Of a stretch of 7,072 bases of DNA, positions 4,714 through 7,072 are shown piece by piece (within the stretch, counting starts at the first letter, position 1; each line of letters starts with the position of its first letter). Below the pieces are notes generated by a model. It worked only from the letters and a program-made list of their open reading frames with translations. It did not search any database and was not told where the DNA came from. Made by a program: the position numbers and the translations under genes. The stretch is from JBHJHK01 sp050330975 (lineage in GTDB: Bacteria; Pseudomonadota; Gammaproteobacteria; Competibacterales; Competibacteraceae), in assembly GCA_050330975.1 (NCBI GenBank), contig JBHJHK010000377.1, positions 1-7,072 of the forward strand, given 5' to 3'.

Positions 4714-6342
4714 ATGAAGCGGGTAGCTGTACTGGGGAAAGGAGCGCTGGCGATTCGGATCGCCAACTATTTCCTCCAGGAGAGCGCCCACTACACCCTG
4801 GTGGGCGTGGTCCAGAAACCGGATCCAACCCCCTACCTCGAGCGTCTGGATAGCTGGGCGGCGGGCGCCGGGGTGCCTTCCCATGGGCACCATGACGTGC
4901 TGCCCGCTGGTCTCGATTTTATCTGGATGATCCTTTACGGACGGCTGCTGAAGGCGCCATTTTTGAGCCAGCAGGGGCGCGTCTTGAACATCCACAGTGG
5001 GCCCTTGCCCGAGTTTCGAGGCGTCGGAACCATCAACTGGGCGCTGGAGCGGGGTAACCGCCAGCATGGGTTGGCGATCCATGAGGTCTTTACTGGTGTG
5101 GATGACGGTCCCGTACTAGCACAGTCAACCTACCCGATCTATCCAGAATTAGACGAGGTAGGCGATCTCTACCAAAGGTTCTTCGACTTTGGCTGGGTTC
5201 TCTTTTGCCATGTGGTGGGAAGGGTCGACCGCATCCAACCCCTGGAGCAGGATCCCTCGCGGGCGACCTATTTTAGCAGGGGTGACCTGGATAAGCTCAA
5301 GGCGCGCAGGGGGTGGTCCCGAGTAGGTCGCTCCGTGAGCAGCCTCGTGGTGAAGGAGAGCGGTGACTTGAGGCCCCTCAAAGCACCCTCCCAGCCGTTC
5401 GATGATGCTCCCCTCGCCGCCAGGACCCCACGCAGGGCGACCAGCGTCGAGGCGCTTAGGCAGAAGCTGGCGAATTTTCGCACCGAGGAAAGCCTCCATC
5501 GAGGGCTACGCTTTCGCCCCAGGCGTGACGACCTCTTCGTGGCCACCTACCCCAAGTGCGGTACCACCTGGCTGCTGCAGATCGTGCATGCGCTGCGTTC
5601 AGGGGGAGACACCGATTTTCAGAAAATCGGTGAGGTCATCCCCTGGCTGGAGAGCGCTTGGGATTTGCGACAGCGCCCCCCGGAGGCGAATCAGCAGTGG
5701 GCTCCACGCGCCTACAAAACCCACCTTGCCTTCGACCGACTGCCCAAAGGGGGAAGAGCGATCTATGTGGTGCGCGATCCAAAGGATGTCGTGCTCTCCA
5801 TGTATCATTTCTTCGAGGGGTGGATTTTCGAGCCCGCTGCCATCACCCTTGATGAGTTTGTGACCGAGGTATTTATAGTGGCTGCGGGAATCCAGTGTTA
5901 TTGGGATCATTTGCGCTCCTGGTGGCCGACCTTGGGGGCGGAAAATGTCCTGTGGCTCAGTTACGAAGAGCTCAATCGAGATCTCCGGGGCGGAATCCGG
6001 CAGGTCGGCCGGTTTATGGGCATCGATATGTCCATGGCGCTCCTCGACCGAGTGACCGAGCTGGCGTCGTTCGACTACATGAAGAGTCAGAGGGGGAAAT
6101 TCGATAATGAGGAGGTCCATCACTACCGTGACCCGGCCATGGGTATTCCACCGGGCCGAGTCAGCGGGATGGTCCGCGCGGGTCGTGCGGTCACTGGATC
6201 TTCGCCTTTGTCGCCCGCTAGCCTCCATGCCCTGGATGTAGCATGGCATCGCCACCTGGCGGGCATACCAGGTCTGGACTCCTACAAAGCGCTTAGCCAA
6301 CGAATCCAGTCGGATCTGGTGGCAAGAATCAGCAATCAATGA
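4714..6342 (+). CDS. bifunctional formyltransferase-sulfotransferase fusion
   Basis: A single frame of 542 residues joins two enzymes. Residues 1-200 form a formyltransferase domain like the catalytic half of Fmt/GART: L-N-I-H-S-G-P-L-P-E-F-R-G (91-103) supplies N92 and H94, and V-D-D-G-P-V supplies D130, completing the Asn-His-Asp triad for transfer from 10-formyl-tetrahydrofolate. The usual C-terminal domain of Fmt is absent. After a linker (about 201-250), residues 251-542 form a cytosolic-type sulfotransferase: T-Y-P-K-C-G-T-T-W (278-286) binds the PAPS 5'-phosphosulfate with K281, Y-K-T-H-L (334-338) holds the expected catalytic H337, and Y-V-V-R-D-P-K-D-V-V-L-S (351-362) binds the 3'-phosphate. 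The late R-K-G-x-x-G-D-W motif is reduced to R-A-G (488-490). ATG at 4714, one base after the GNAT stop, is preferred to TTG at 4675; its ribosome site is weak, suggesting coupled translation. Expected substrates are an amine and a hydroxyl, perhaps phenolic, of one product. Confidence 0.87.
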   Translation: MKRVAVLGKGALAIRIANYFLQESAHYTLVGVVQKPDPTPYLERLDSWAAGAGVPSHGHHDVLPAGLDFIWMILYGRLLKAPFLSQQGRVLNIHSGPLPEFRGVGTINWALERGNRQHGLAIHEVFTGVDDGPVLAQSTYPIYPELDEVGDLYQRFFDFGWVLFCHVVGRVDRIQPLEQDPSRATYFSRGDLDKLKARRGWSRVGRSVSSLVVKESGDLRPLKAPSQPFDDAPLAARTPRRATSVEALRQKLANFRTEESLHRGLRFRPRRDDLFVATYPKCGTTWLLQIVHALRSGGDTDFQKIGEVIPWLESAWDLRQRPPEANQQWAPRAYKTHLAFDRLPKGGRAIYVVRDPKDVVLSMYHFFEGWIFEPAAITLDEFVTEVFIVAAGIQCYWDHLRSWWPTLGAENVLWLSYEELNRDLRGGIRQVGRFMGIDMSMALLDRVTELASFDYMKSQRGKFDNEEVHHYRDPAMGIPPGRVSGMVRAGRAVTGSSPLSPASLHALDVAWHRHLAGIPGLDSYKALSQRIQSDLVARISNQ

Positions 6343-6364
6343 TCGCTGGCAATGATCGCTGGCA
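6339..6364 (+). repeat. 13-bp perfect tandem repeat across the stop codon
   Basis: ATGATCGCTGGCA occurs twice in direct succession (6339-6351 and 6352-6364), followed by a broken third start (ATGGTC). The TGA stop of the fusion gene lies within the first copy. The core TCGCTGG recurs three more times to 6466. Confidence 0.75.
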
Positions 6365-6449
6365 ATGGTCAGCTCGGTTATGGCGGAAGCCTCGCTGGCG
6401 AGTACGCACCACGGCTAGGTCGCTGGCTAACCCGGCGTTACTAGCACTG

Positions 6450-6479
6450 GCCACAACAATCGCTGGGGCAAGTTGTGGC
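6450..6479 (+). repeat. hairpin, 8-bp perfect stem with 14-base loop
   Basis: GCCACAAC (6450-6457) pairs exactly with GTTGTGGC (6472-6479). It lies 108 bases after the operon's last stop. There is no T-run afterwards, so it is not a classical intrinsic terminator, though it could protect the transcript's 3' end or act with the next hairpin. Confidence 0.5.
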
Positions 6480-6482
6480 ATT

Positions 6483-6501
6483 GACCGTGCAATCGACGGT
6501 C
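6483..6501 (+). repeat. hairpin, 6-bp stem with 7-base loop
   Basis: GACCGT (6483-6488) pairs with ACGGTC (6496-6501), and two further G-T pairs can extend the stem outward. It starts only 3 bases after the preceding hairpin, and no T-run follows. Together the two look like a paired structure at the operon's 3' end. Confidence 0.45.
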
Positions 6502-6549
6502 GGTGAGATTAATCATAGTGAATGACTTGCTGATGATGAGTGGGAATAA

Positions 6550-6567
6550 CAAGCCATCTATGGCTTG
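6550..6567. repeat. 18-bp dyad CAAGCCAT-CT-ATGGCTTG
   Basis: Two perfect 8-bp arms (6550-6557 and 6560-6567) are separated by two bases. The spacer is too short for a comfortable RNA hairpin, so a protein-binding DNA site or a mobile-element feature is more likely. It lies 137 bases before the transposase start. Confidence 0.5.
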
Positions 6568-6703
6568 CAAAGTTGATCACCTTAGGGGCAGACTCATGCC
6601 ACTTAACTCACCACAGCGATCAACCATGCGGCAGCAACTTGGCAACACCCTGCGCTATCCCGGCCATCAAGCCAATAGAGCTTATATCGCTTTATGGTAA
6701 GGT

Positions 6704-7072
6704 ATGAGCCTGCATCGAAGCGGGTTGACGAGTCGGAGGCTGAGGGTGGGATTGCGTTACCCACAGGTTCAAGGAAAACCGGTCGATTTTTTGGCCCTCA
6801 TGGGCCACACCGTCGAGGAATTTCAGACGATGCTCGAGCCCTTCGAGGCGGCATTTCGCGAGCGGATGAGCACGTAGACCTTGGATGGCCGACGTCGGCG
6901 CCGACGGTCGTTCGTGGTCTATAAAAATTGTCCCTTGCCCCTGCCCGAGGATCGCTTGTTGTTTGTGCTGGTGTATCTCAAGCAAAACCCCTTGCAGGTG
7001 CTGCTGGCCTGGCTCTTTGGCTTGACCCAACCCAAAGCCCATCAATGGCTCCATGTGTTGTTGCCGGTGCTC
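6704..7072 (+). pseudogene. transposase (HTH_Tnp_4/DDE_Tnp_4-like), broken by an in-frame TAG and cut by the window edge
   Basis: From ATG at 6704 the frame reads 57 residues, including F-L-A-L-M-G-H-T-V-E-E-F-Q and F-E-A-A-F-R-E-R-M-S-T, then hits TAG at 6875-6877. It continues in the same frame to the window end with T-L-D-G-R-R-R-R-R-R, Y-K-N-C-P-L-P-L-P-E-D and L-F-V-L-V-Y-L-K-Q-N-P-L-Q, then a helix-turn-helix part L-F-G-L-T-Q-P-K-A-H-Q-W-L-H. I recognise this as the N-terminal region of IS5-group transposases with an HTH_Tnp_4 domain followed by a DDE_Tnp_4 domain; the catalytic part would lie beyond the edge. Both halves read well in one frame, so a single nonsense mutation is the simplest explanation. 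A sequencing error or a second start after the stop is also possible. Confidence 0.78.

Larger units (their letters stand above)
6343..6703. other. intergenic region with repeats and dyads, no convincing gene
   Basis: No frame here has both a ribosome binding site and a recognisable product. A 65-codon frame from GTG at 6503 lacks a Shine-Dalgarno sequence and resembles nothing I know. The region does contain structure: TCGCTGG at 6343, 6356, 6392, 6420 and 6460, two successive hairpins (6450-6501) and an 18-bp dyad (6550-6567). The final part, up to 6703, probably includes the left end of the insertion sequence whose transposase begins at 6704, but I could not place its boundary. Confidence 0.55.

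Noticed and set aside
5599..6339. Long 246-codon frame on the minus strand opposite the sulfotransferase domain
   Set aside because: It is the antisense shadow of a clear sulfotransferase in G+C-rich DNA; its translation shows no known motif.
6503..6700. 65-codon plus-strand frame from GTG
   Set aside because: No Shine-Dalgarno sequence, no recognisable family, and it spans an 18-bp dyad next to a likely insertion-sequence end.
1..7072. CRISPR array, tRNA or rRNA genes
   Set aside because: No regularly spaced repeats with unique spacers were seen, and no cloverleaf-like or rRNA-like sequence was recognised by eye.

Overview
The window reads as an accessory region of a Gram-negative bacterium, most likely a proteobacterium. 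That placement rests on Shine-Dalgarno and sigma70-like signals and on the types of gene present. A gammaproteobacterium is possible, but nothing here fixes the taxon. Base composition changes along the window: the left flank (about 1-600) and parts of the right flank look clearly richer in A+T than the central operon.

Left flank (1-1586). A DDE-type transposase runs off the left edge on the minus strand. Next comes a 43-codon minus-strand ORF with a very good ribosome binding site, then a DUF697 membrane protein, also on the minus strand. A gene-poor stretch of about 400 bases follows and ends in a good sigma70-like promoter (1502-1531) facing right, with a small dyad (1546-1560) in the predicted leader.

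Central operon (1587-6342, plus strand). Five tightly packed genes encode: a crotonase-fold enoyl-CoA hydratase like DpgD; a type III polyketide synthase of the DpgA (3,5-dihydroxyphenylacetyl-CoA synthase) type; a second, altered crotonase like DpgB; a GNAT N-acyltransferase; and a 542-residue protein joining a formyltransferase domain to a PAPS-dependent sulfotransferase domain. DpgA, DpgB and DpgD are known from glycopeptide-antibiotic pathways, where they turn four malonyl-CoA into 3,5-dihydroxyphenylacetyl-CoA (DPA-CoA). The dioxygenase DpgC and the aminotransferase that lead on to dihydroxyphenylglycine are absent, and tailoring enzymes take their place. My inference is a compact pathway that makes DPA-CoA, transfers the aryl-acetyl group to an amine (GNAT), and formylates and sulfates the product. 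I know of no described pathway with this gene set, and it is the main candidate for a new system in the window.

Right flank (6343-7072). The last gene is followed by about 360 bases without a convincing gene. This stretch holds a 13-bp tandem repeat, five copies of TCGCTGG, two hairpins and an 18-bp dyad. A transposase of the HTH_Tnp_4/DDE_Tnp_4 kind then begins; it is broken by one in-frame TAG and continues past the right edge. Transposase genes of two different families on either side of the operon, plus the composition shift, suggest horizontal acquisition.
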